From assembly GCA_001800135.1 (NCBI GenBank), contig MGUU01000016.1, positions 248,001 to 312,000 of the forward strand: DNA of 64,000 nt. The letters are read 5' to 3'. The position numbers and the translations under genes are program-made. The DNA comes from Elusimicrobia bacterium RIFCSPLOWO2_02_FULL_39_32 (lineage in GTDB: Bacteria; Elusimicrobiota; Elusimicrobia; 2-02-FULL-39-32). The notes under the pieces were generated by a model. That model saw nothing but the letters and a program-made list of their open reading frames with translations. It did no database searches and was not told the origin of the DNA. Position 1 is the first letter of the stretch. Each line of letters starts with the position of its first letter. Positions 51,801-63,800 of this stretch are shown piece after piece.

Positions 51801-54800
51801 GCATTAGGTTTTTTAAGTAAATGTTGAATAACAGGGAAGCGATTTAGGAGAGGATAAGAACCAGCATTGATTTTAAGCCTGATGAGTTCATGGTGATCAA
51901 TGATCTGTTCTATTATATTCTCTCTTAACTTTCTAAAACTCACATAATCCCAAAAATACCTCTTATCCGAAAAATAGTTTTTATCCGCATCAGAGAGACG
52001 ATCATAAAATTTGTCAAATGCTCTTTCATTGTTTAAAGAAAAAATCCAGGCGAGCCACGGCGCTACGCTTAAATCCTGACCATTCACAGTAGCTTCAGGA
52101 ACATTCTCCCAATGACCTAAGGCTGCATCCACGCTTACCGTAACATTTGAACCAGCGCCCAATTGCAAGATTCTATTTAAAATAATAGTTTCTGACTTAT
52201 CTTTATCTAAAGTATTTAAACGGGAGGTAAAACGCCTAGCCTCATATCTGGTAAATAAAATTTTCATAAAACGAATTTGATGATAACTTCTTCCATAAAT
52301 CTTAGCTGAAGCGAATCCTAAACTGGCAAGTATTAAGCCAAAACCAGAAATGGTAGCTTCTATCACTGGATATAAGGGCAATTGAGTGATTCCAAATAAT
52401 CCAAGCAAACCAAAAACAAAGGCAGTTATGCCAATTCCAGCAATAAGATATGAAAACTCAACTGCCAACCGATTATCTCCTAATTTAAATGGCAGGGCTA
52501 TGGTCTCTGGAATTCCAAGACCAATGGTTCTTGGGTCAATGTCAGGATCCTTTTTATTAGGTTTCTCTTTATTTTTGTTATCCTTAATCTTTCCTTTAAG
52601 AAGCCTCAATGGAACTGTTGGAAAATCTTTTTCTATTTCTAATCTATCTTTTAATGCCTGATCTCTTTCAGTTCCCACACGATAAGCGAATTCATAAGAA
52701 GGCAATCCTTTATTCCCTAGTTCAGCCCATTTCTTTATTGCCCATAGATATTGGGATTGAGCCCTTTTGATTAAAACCCCAGTAGAATCTTCATCAAGAG
52801 TATTGATCACATCTGTTCCAGTTTTAGGTTTATCAATAAATAAGGGACCGAGCTTAGCTTGATGATCCTTATTCATCGCGTTCCACATCTCATTATTTAA
52901 AACTGAATCAAAAAGCAGATCCCCAGAATTGAGTCTCTTTGACTTTATATTCTTAAAAATCCAACTGACATAACCAAATCCTTTTTTGTCTAAATATTTT
53001 TTCCAAGCTTCTTTATCTTTTGCGTCAACACCGGCTTTGACCATATCATTCATTGGATAGATAATTCTTGTTCTCTTAGAAGAAGCGGATGCGTCTAAAA
53101 GAGCTAAAGAAGTATCTAAATCCCCAAGCGCTGCTTTAGGATTAAACCCAACTTTCTCAACTAGATCCATTCCAAAGAAACCTAAGATAGGCTGCAAGTA
53201 AAATAAAATGTCCCCACCCAGCTGTTCAGCAGGAGTTATCCATCCTAGCCGAGAAGGCAGGAAACTATCGTTCCCAGTAGGGAAATCTGGGTAAAGTTCT
53301 GTAATAAAATCTCTCCGATCCCAAAACTCTAATGAATCTTTTACATTCTTTCTATTAATTGCATCCCCTCTTATATAAGTCATCTCATTAATGCCAATAT
53401 GCAATCTCCCATAACGGTCTCGAACACTGCTCGTTCCTTTTTTGTGCTCAGAATCTGTGGTTTCATATAGAGCAAATTCCGCGTCCCACATCTTTGAAAT
53501 TTCATTTCTTCTATAAACCACATCCAATGTTCCGCGGTCTGTTCCAGCATAAGCATGAGCTGCTTCTAAAGCATCCGCAACTGTTGGCGCGGCAAGGGAA
53601 TAGAACGGATACTGATTGCCAAACATCAATATCTTTGCAAGAGTTATGCTTTCAGCAGGAATAAATGGAGGAAGGATCCATGAATCTGTAATATAGGTCA
53701 ATCTAGGATTTTCAGGATAATTGAGTTTAAGAGGTCCAAGATCAAAACTCTTTGTGCCATCGTTCGCTTCGCTAAAGGTGATCTTAAACCCAAGCATGGT
53801 AGGTTCATCTGAAGGAGCTTCAGCAGCCGCATCTTCACTTGGCGCTGCATCTTCTGTTTTAGGCGCGCTTAATTTTTCTATTTGACCTTGGGTTCCTAAA
53901 AGCGCATTATTCCACACAGGTTCTCTTAGATAATTATTCCAAATCATATTGCCCCAGAGATAATCTGCGTAATGCTGCGCATCTACTTTTAAAGAAAGTT
54001 CTGCGGGGTAGAATGAACCAGCCAATTCCTTATTAACTTCTGATAAAACAATTGAAAAACCTTTGGCTGCTTTTCGAGCAGCGCGCGACGATGGAGTAGA
54101 AGAAACTCGCGGTGTTGGTCTAGGAGCAGGTTTAGTTCTAACCTTAACTCCTTGTTTAGTTTCTTGCTTATGCAAACTCATAAGAAAATTTAAAAAAGCT
54201 GCTTGGTTTTCCACGTTTGTATCTGGCTGATCCACATAAGGATACACATGTCGCCTCATGCCGCCGATTCCTAACATGTGCATGCGATACCTGCCAGTAT
54301 GATACCTCATGGCTGCTTTTAACAATTCAGAAACTCTGGGAATTTCACCTTTCCATTGAGCTAGTCCAAAAGCTAAAATCGCATTGCCATAAGGACCCAC
54401 TTGATGATCTTCACTCACCATGCGATACCCTTTTTTAGGAAGTTTTTTACCATCAAATTTTCTGCCATCAGGCAAAACTCTTTGTTCTTCCGGTGGAGGA
54501 AGATCAAAATATTTTGTGATTCCCCAAAATTGATAGTTCAGGGGATGTACCTGCACCCAATGTTTTATAAAAAGTTCAACTGCTTGTTTGTATCTAATAT
54601 CCCCTGTACGGTCATAAGCGATCTTTAATAACCAAAGTTTAATGCCTTGGTCATCCAAATTGTTAGCGCCAGCTTCTTCTGAAGGTCTGTTAATCAAAAA
54701 TGCTCCATAGTTTGGCAAAGAAGGATTGGTAATTTGTAATGAGAGGATATCATCTCCTAACTCAATTAAATCATCCAGATATTTTTGCTCCCCAGTTTCT

Positions 54801-57800
54801 TCATAGGCCCAATCAGCAAGATAGCCAAGGTAACCATAATATCTCATAATTCCAAAAGAGGGCATAAAATTTGTATTTTCACTTAATAATTTCCAATGCT
54901 TTAAAGAAAAATCCACTCCTTTTAACGCGTCAGTCCGATTTTGAAGATACTTTTCTGTGTTGCCAATCTTTTTCATGGTTTTTGCGGTCTTAATCAACGC
55001 AGTGGTTGCTCCTGCGCCCGCATAGTCTGTTTCTATGGAGAGAAAACTTTTTACATCCCCAATCACATCCTGTACCCATTTAGGAGCCAAATACTCTAAC
55101 TCATCTGGATAAAGATTAGTGTTCTTAGAAGCTAAAGAGCTCCAGATCACATAGGATTCGATCTCCGGACTTTTTGCGCTTTCACCCGGCTTTAGCACTC
55201 TGTTTGTTTGAAATTCTATTTGAGCTTTTTCCCAGCCTTTGTGATTTGTTCTGGCAGGGTCAGAATTATAAAGACGAATACGATCTCCCTCTTTAAATTC
55301 TTCAGGAATGCGATAAATCACTGTTCTATCAAATCCATAAAGAACCATATACCGCGGCGCTTTGCCCTGTTTTTTTAATTTTAGATATTCGTCAGTAAAA
55401 TCCTTCCATTGACCTTTAGGAAACTGATCATACTCATGCCCATAAAAAACCGGTGAACCTTCCATGTAAAAACCAATGGGTAAAGAGATCTGTTTATAGT
55501 CTGGGCTCATGCCATACTGATTCTCTTTCATGTCGTTTCTGGAATCGCTTAAATGCAGGTAATCCGCAATGTTCATGACCATTTTTTTCAGTTTAAAAGG
55601 CTCTGTGCCTGTATTGTGAACTTCATTGTAAATTTTAGCTACAGGAATCCCTCTATCCACACCTACAAAATCCTTAATTAAAACATCGCCGCCCAACCGT
55701 TTCCAATCTCTAGCCACTAAAAATGAATCTTGGAATATCTTGAAAGTTTCAGGAACAGTGTTCATGTCAATACTAAAATGATATTGTCCTTCATCCACAG
55801 CTTCCTTTTTTCCTTTATTAAAATTGTTAAATTCTTTGTTCCAATATTCAATTTCAGTTTCAAAAGCTCCCCATGTAACACCAGGAATTCTTTCATAACC
55901 TCTGCGAATAATAATCCGAACATGGTTAAAACAAATCGAGATAAGAGAATTATCAATAAAAACATCTATCCTGCCGGTATTTTTATCGTATTCTGGAACT
56001 AACATCATGGCAAATCCTTTTTTCATATAAAAAGCTCCAGACTGTGTTAAACCCTCTTTATGCATCCAATCCGATAAAACTAAAATAGCTTTTAAAGCTT
56101 CCTGATCTGGATTACCTTGTTCAATGGTCGCAATATAATATTCATTGATAGCGCTCAGCCAATCCATGTCTGAACCAAACCATTGGTTAGCAAACCAGTG
56201 TTTTACATTTTCTATATTCATCCAATCCGCATAAGGGCCTTCAGTTAAGGTTCTAGGATCAATTTTGCTTTGATGTGTTTGCATGACTACCTTTACTAAA
56301 AACTTAGAGTATTTCATCACATCCCCTTTTTTTAACGCGGACATTGCATCATCATAAGTTTTAAGGAAACTCTCTGCTTTGGCAAGATGCTGTGTGATCT
56401 CCTCTTTAGTTTTATCAGAAATTTTTACTTGTCCAGAAAAAATAGTTCCTTTGGAAACATTAGAGAAAACCATTCCTGCTCCCTGCTTATTCACAGCCGT
56501 GCCAAACAGAGGTTTTATGGAACCAACTTTCCATTTAAACTGGTTCATCCCTTTCTCTATATTTTTTCCCACAGCAACCACAGGATCAAAAAGATGAACA
56601 TCTTGAGAGCGCACCAAATCACTGGAAACATCCCCAGTAAAAAATTTAGGATTCATGGTTTTAGGGAAGGCTTGGAAATAAGCGGATTTCTCATCATAAG
56701 TAATGACCACTTTATATCCATCTGTTTCAAACTCTTCAATTTTTTGCCAGCTTTGTCCTTCAATTGGCGCCATGCCAACTGATAATTTAAGAGGAGTTTT
56801 AAGAGGTTTAATATCTTCATTATCTTTTTGTGCTTTATCAAAAAACGAATAGCGCAAAAATGAAACAGGAATCCCTGGAAGCAATCCTTTATGTTCATGC
56901 ATATTATAAGGAAGATTCGTTAACTTATAAACAGCTTCTAAATCCTGCGGGTTGCTTCCCCCTTGCTGCGTGATACGCAAAAGAGGAATGACCTCATCTC
57001 CGGATTCTAAATTTAAACTTTTAGCAATATGTTCATTCTTTAAAAAGTCCGGCAGTTTTGCGTAAGATTCTATAAGGATATCTTTATGCTCTTTGGGCAA
57101 AAGAATATCGCCAAAAGTTTTGGCATTGCCCACGCCAAAATCAAATGAGTTGCCTGCTCTTCCCCACCAAGCTAGGACTTGTCCGTTTGTATTAATCTGC
57201 CGATATTTAGGCAAGATCATGGCGTATCGTTTAGGAGATTTACTGACTGGATCTATCTGCTCCCAGATCAAAAGCCTAAATTCAGTAGGACCTTTATAGA
57301 CTTCACTTTTATCTAAAGAGCCTTCTTTTAACCATTTTCTAACCCAGCCTTTTACTTTTGGATTAGAAGAATCAAGCTCAAAAAATCTAGGAGGATCCCC
57401 CAACTCTTTTTCCCAGACATCGTTTAATATCTCTTCATATAGCCCTTGATTTAAGAAGGGTCCGTAAATGGCGCTATAATTTTTAAAATCCTGCAGACTA
57501 TTAGGAACCAAACGAACATTAGGAATTTGGCTTTGAGTTTGCTGCTGCTGGGCGTTTGGATTAGTTTGAGCCTGAGCTGACAAGGCTAATGGAGTAAAGA
57601 GCGAGAACAATTGCATCATTACAATGGGAATAAGGATTTTTGCTCTTTTTTTGTAAAAAGTAAAAAAGGGAGTGTAGGGAGCTTCTGGATTTTGAACCTG
57701 CGATACCTTTCTAGGTTCAAAGAAAAGAGTAAGAGAATTTAAAATTTGATTGGCATAAGCATAAACTTCATTTGAGGTTTTAAAATGTGTTGTCTCATGG

Positions 57801-60800
57801 TCTCTTAAAATTGATTTTTGTAAATATTTTGGCAAGTAGGAAAGGGCGAGTAAGTCAACATGAATTCTCTTCTGCGCAATTTCTATGGGGTCAATGCTTT
57901 TAACATAAGCAATTTCTTCTGCGCTTCTGCCTTCATCCACAAGCTCTACAGCTAATTCTCTTTCCAATCTTTTTTGCAGAGCTTCCAGCATATTATTGTT
58001 TGGCCCGTCTCTTTCTTTATTTGCTTTGCTTAAGGCTTGCTCAATTTTACGCGCTTGGATAGCCATTAAAATAAAACCAACTAAAGGATGTAGGATAAGC
58101 AGAGATTTTAAAACTCCTTCAAAAACCATAAAGCCAAGATTATCTCTTTTTTCCTTAGAAAAGATTAAGGAAGATAGAGCTAAAGCTACTAAAATGACAC
58201 TAGAAAAATTAATCACGAAATTCCAGCCAAAATTAATCAGAAAACTAAGCTGAATAATAAATCCTAAAGATGCGGCAGCAAAAGAAGCTGCGCTGGCTAA
58301 AATAGAAGCTTGGTTGGATACAGGAGAAACAGGCTCTTCAAAAGAGATTTCCTGAATCCAAATATTTGCAGTAGCCTCTGAAAAAACAATCTCATCCGCA
58401 ATATTTCTTTCCACTTTTTGTCTGGTTAAAAATCCATAAGCCCAAGGGATCAAATCATCAACGATAGCTAAATGCTCTCTTAAATCTATTTGCACTCTCA
58501 CTTCTTTTTTATTTGAACGTGGAATTGGCACAATCACTTTACGCACATTGCGTCTTATTTTTCCTACTAGAGGTCTGCCTTGAGATTTCAATTCTAAATA
58601 AATATCTGAAGGCATGTCAGAATCTGTAATAAAAGTTAAATAAAGCTGAGATTTTTTCTCAATATCTTGAGGAGGAATTTTACCGGAAGCATGACCTTTT
58701 AGCCCGGGCTCTACATAAAGAGTTCCAGGCCTTTGGTAAGAGGTAATGCCTCCATAAGGAATAAAAGGGATTTGATCAATCAAATTTCCAGAAGAATAAA
58801 CTCTCCGGCTTTGCGCTAGTTGAAAGAGCGCTTCTTCAATATCTAAAGCCGCAACTTTTAAGCCTTCAAACGTAGTTCTAGGACGAGGCACAAAAGCAGG
58901 AGCTGGCCTTGGAATATAAATTGACGGCAATACAGTTGGAACTGGTCTGGCTGCTGGGGCTGGCGCATGAGCAGGAGTTGGAGTTCTACTTGGCGCAGGT
59001 GTTGAACCCGGGAGAGGTGTTGGAGTAGGCACTGGACTAGGTGTAACTGTTCCAGCTGGTGTTGGGCTCACTAAAGGAGTAGGAGAAACTGTTGCTAAAG
59101 CTGCTGGAGCTGGAGAAGGGGTAAGACTAGAAGTTGGAGTTCCAGAAGGAGTTGGAGTTATTGGCGATGATGGGGATACGCTACCTGTAGCTGTAGGTGA
59201 AGGAACAGGAACAGTAGGGTGTACCTGTTGCAAAATATTTTTAACAAAGGGGATTTTGCTAATTGCCCCCCAGTTAATCCAAACTCCTGCTCCTATAAAA
59301 CCAAAGAAAATTGTTGCAATGATTGTGCCGGCAAGCGCGGTAATAGTGCCTGCGCTAAGACTAACAATCAAAGCTCCAATTCCAACAATACCCAAACAAA
59401 CTCCCACAATCCCTGCAATCCCAGCCAGCCATAACCACCATAAATCAAGTTGTCCCTGAGTGGCTTTGGCTTCAATCTGTTTAATTTTTTTTGCTCTAGC
59501 AACTAAACCCCTGACTGCGCCTTCTACCTGCTCATAAAGAATCGCTTGCTGTTCTCTATAAGTTGCTAAAAGTTCTCTGTCAGACTCTAGTTCCACCTGA
59601 ATTTTTTCTGGCAATTCGCCTAATGCCTTTCTCTTTTTTTCCATAAGTTCAATTCTTTTTTCTAAATCCGAAATTAAGAGCGCATAGGCTTTTTTTACCT
59701 TTTGATAGCGATTTTCATGTTTGCCGGGTTTGGTTTGAATGCGAATAGCATCAGGCTTTGTGGATTCTTCAAAGCCCAGACCAGGATTTTGAATCATCCA
59801 CTCCATCCATTGAACATAATCATCTTTTTTATAGGTTCCGGTCTGTTTATCTCTTAAAAAATCTTTAAGATAAGTGGTTAAAAATCTTTCTACTCTCCAG
59901 TCATCCTGATCTAATTCCGCATTATAAAGAAGCTTGTATGCGTCCACTAATAGATCATTAATCTGCCATTGATTGACCATCTCTCTTCTTCTTGCTTCAA
60001 TCCTGCTCTGTTTAGCTCTTGCGCGATCCTCTTTTTCCTCAGCAGTCTGCAGACTTTCCAGCATATTTGTAATCTGATAATCAGCCACTGTAAGGATCGC
60101 TTCCCTAAGCTGGTTGCCCGGAGAAGGTTCAAACCCATGCTGGATGGTAAGGTATTCCTGTTTGATCTCTTGTAAGAGATTTGAGACCGCTTCATATTTA
60201 TCTGAAGGAATATTTTTAATGGTCTGCAAAATAGCAAGCCAAAATTCCAAACCTGAAGCTGCATAAGCATCATAACTTTCTACTTCTTGAATGAAGCGAA
60301 CGAATTTCGGCATCTTCCTTACCTGATCTGTTCTCTTTAAAAAGATCTGAATAAAATTATCAAATGGCTCAGGTCCCGCAGAAGCTGAAGGAGTTAAAGG
60401 CAAGGAAGGAGCTGCGCTGAAACTTGCTCCGCCTGAAGCTGCGGCAGGAGCTAAAGAGATGGAAGCTAAAGGAACAGCTGAAGGAGATGCAGAGGCTCCC
60501 ACACCAGAAGAACCAGTGGCAGATACCCCTGCGCCAGAAGGCGAAGGAGTTGGAGTTGGCAAATGAGATGCAGAGGCTGTAAGAGAATCTGTTGCCGGAA
60601 GAAAAGGTTCAAGAGATTGTAATATCTTAATATTCTCTGGAAGGTTCGGCATGGCTTCAGCTTTTCTTTTTTCCGTATAGACCACACTTTTTAAGTTTTG
60701 CAGCATCACTACCTGCGCTTCTAGTTTCCCTCGTCTTTTCTTAACAAACTCTAATTTCTTTACAGCAGTGGGCTGACGATTCAATTCTTCTTCAAAAATA

Positions 60801-63800
60801 CTTTTAGGATGGCCGTCTAAAGCATGATCTTTCATGATCTTTAACATTCTAAAAAATTCTTTTAAATGAACTGGAATAAAGCGATCCTTATCCACTAAGG
60901 GCTGCCCGGGATCTCTTTGCGCATTGGTCCGATCCACCACTACTTCTACTCTGCGAATATGGTAAAGCAAGGTTTCCACAATCACATCATCATCTTGAAT
61001 CTCTGGCGTAACTAATTGACTTTCATCTAGACCATATTTTGCTGCATGCGCTTTTACAATAATTTTCGTATTTTCTTTATTTTTATTCTTAAATAGATCC
61101 AGCTCAGCTCTGCTAAAAGTAGCTTTTGCTTCCTTATAAGCCGCTTGCATATGAACAAAAAATCTTTGTTCTAATTCCGCGATAGTCATGTTATGCAAAA
61201 ACGCGATTGCAGCCCAATAATCCGGCTTGCCTTCGTCATCTAAATGTAAAAATGGATATTTTGGCTGTCCATTAGGCAGTTTAAGATTTGCAACCTCATT
61301 CCTTAATTGAAGAACCTTTACAATATTATCTTTAGTTAAAGGAATGGTTTGCTCTTGAATGGTTGTAACTAAAAGAGGATCTCTTAAAGGATCTATATTC
61401 ATGGGCATGGTACTATACTCTTTGCAAATAAATACGCCGTCTTGCACAGCCTGGAACCGAACAGCCTCATCTTCTGGAACTTGTCCTGTTTTGGATCTAA
61501 TCTTTTCTTTGATTTCATCCTGAATTTCTCTGGGAATATCTGCCAAGCTAATATGAGCTAGTTGCTCATTCACATCTTTTAAATAAATGAGAGGAGCCAC
61601 GCTCCAAGCATTGCGATGAAAATAATAGTTTACCGCAAAAGATTCAGGAATGCCTCTAATATGCCAAGGGACATTAGAATAGAGTGTTGGCCCTTCATTT
61701 TTATAGGTAAGAATTCTATTGGCAAGAGTAACTGGGTGAATCTCTTTGCCGGGATGTTTGATTTTTGCATCGTAACTGCTAATCGCTAAAGCAAGGATCG
61801 CTTTAAGTTCACGCATGTAAGGTTCTCTTTCCCTCACCTCCCAATCTGGAATCTGATTAGGATCCCTAACTCCTCTGGATTGAGCAAGAATTTTCTTTAA
61901 TTCCAACTCAGACTCTTTGTTAATCAACTCCACATAGGCTTGAGGCAATCTTATTCCATTTGGCCTATAGATTTTTCTATGGATTAGATCCGCTTCTTTC
62001 CAAATAGGTCTAAAGTTCTTAATGAACTTTGCCAAGGGCCAATCTGGCAAAACCCTTCTTCTTAAGATAAGATTAGAATCCATAATGCCGCTTTTATGAA
62101 AAGGTAAAGGTTTTCCTTTATAACTTTTATTTGCAGCGCTTTCTTGCATCATGGCGCTGTACATTTTAACCCCATCGCTTAACAATTCTGAGCCCTGTCT
62201 TCTAAAATCATGTTTATTATTTATGAGTGAAAGAATATGAGACTCAATCTGCTGCAAAGTAATGCGTCTGCCATCTTTTGCCGCTTGAATGCTCAATGCC
62301 TCATTGGTGTCTCCTATAATCAGGCTGGATAAACCATTTAAACCGTTTTGAGCTCTGGTTCTAGGATTCTTGACTATGGAACCATTTTTTTCTTCAATTC
62401 GTAGATTCATCAGATTTACAAAACTAAAAATCGCTTGATCTTCAGGAGTTAAAAACTCATTGGTTCTAACTTTATTCTTTTTAGCTCTTTCAATTCTTAT
62501 CCCTTTTTTCACAATTTCAGTCCAACTATCTAGCCAACCCTGTTTAGCTAAAAGATTTGAGATAGAATAAACTAAGTGGAAATCTTTATAAATCGTAGTT
62601 TTAATCGCTCCAAGCAACTTATCTAAATCAAGTTCTTCCTCTCCCGGTTGGAGCTCATGGCCAACTAATTTTCTACTTAAATCGAATTTTCCTCTGGTCG
62701 TGCCATTATTTTCTACCATTCCGTATAATAAAGGAAAGTCCACCAATCCTTCTCCATCCCAAAAAAGAGCATCGTAAGTCTTAGACAAATGGCGGTGAAG
62801 ATCTACCCAGAGAACAGACAAACTCCAAGGTCCATTGCGGTTTGGATTAGAAAAATAGTGTATTTCATTAATTTCAAGCCCTTGCAAAAGTCTGGCTCTG
62901 GCATCCAGCCCATTTCTTCTGCGGATCGTTTCATTTAAAACTGTTGTGCGCAATAAGGGATCCGCCTCAATCTCGTACCTTCTATTAATAATTTCAATGT
63001 AAGATTCATTCACCGCAACCTTTACTGTGCGCTTGCTCATGTCTAATTGATCTTCGTACTCTTTAAATACTTCATTGATGCGGCGGTCTAATTCTTGGTT
63101 GGAAACTTTAGAATTTTCATGTAAAAGTCCATCTTTCTCCATTCTCTGAAACACGCGATTGACAAAAGATTCTACAGTTCCTTCTGCTTCTATCGGGTAA
63201 TCTTTCCAACGTTTGATTACAGTTTGTAAAGCCATTTCCCAAACACGAGCTAATTGCGTGGGAGTGACTTTGTACTTATTGTGCTGCAAAAATCTAGTTC
63301 TTTGCACAATTTCGTTCCATGCGATTTTTCTTCTTTCTATTGGATTCGTTAGGATAATGCCGGTTCTTTTAAAATATCGTTCATTCGCAAATTGTTCAAC
63401 TAAGGGAGGAGCAGGCAGTTTGGAACTAGAGTCTAGTAAATTAAAATGTTTTGGAATATCAGACCTAAATTTTTGCAAACCGCTTATCTTTTGCGCGCCT
63501 TGACCTGTGGTTCTTCTGCCAGAAATATGCGCGGCATGAGACAAATAGCCGGCAACATAACCTTGACCAAGCTGCCCCAAATTATTCTCTATTTGAAAAG
63601 AATATAATAAGGAATCAGTTAATTCTGATTCAGGAATTTCTGGAATCCATTTTAGTCCTGGGAGGAGCTCTAGTTTTCCTTTGGCCTTCATGTCCATATA
63701 AAATTGGTTATTCCCCTCCCGCATTTCTCTAAAAGTCTCAAAATGATCAATCAGCACATACCATTGATAGGCTAATTGAATTTGCGGGGTAGCGCTGTTA

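Noticed and set aside
57500-57560. Gln-rich stretch (NPNAQQQQTQSQ) as a separate repeat feature
   Set aside because: It is only about a dozen residues after a secretion-like segment; too short to treat as an expansion.
58890-59220. Repetitive DNA as a possible noncoding repeat array
   Set aside because: It translates in frame to a Pro/Thr/Ser linker within giant gene D.
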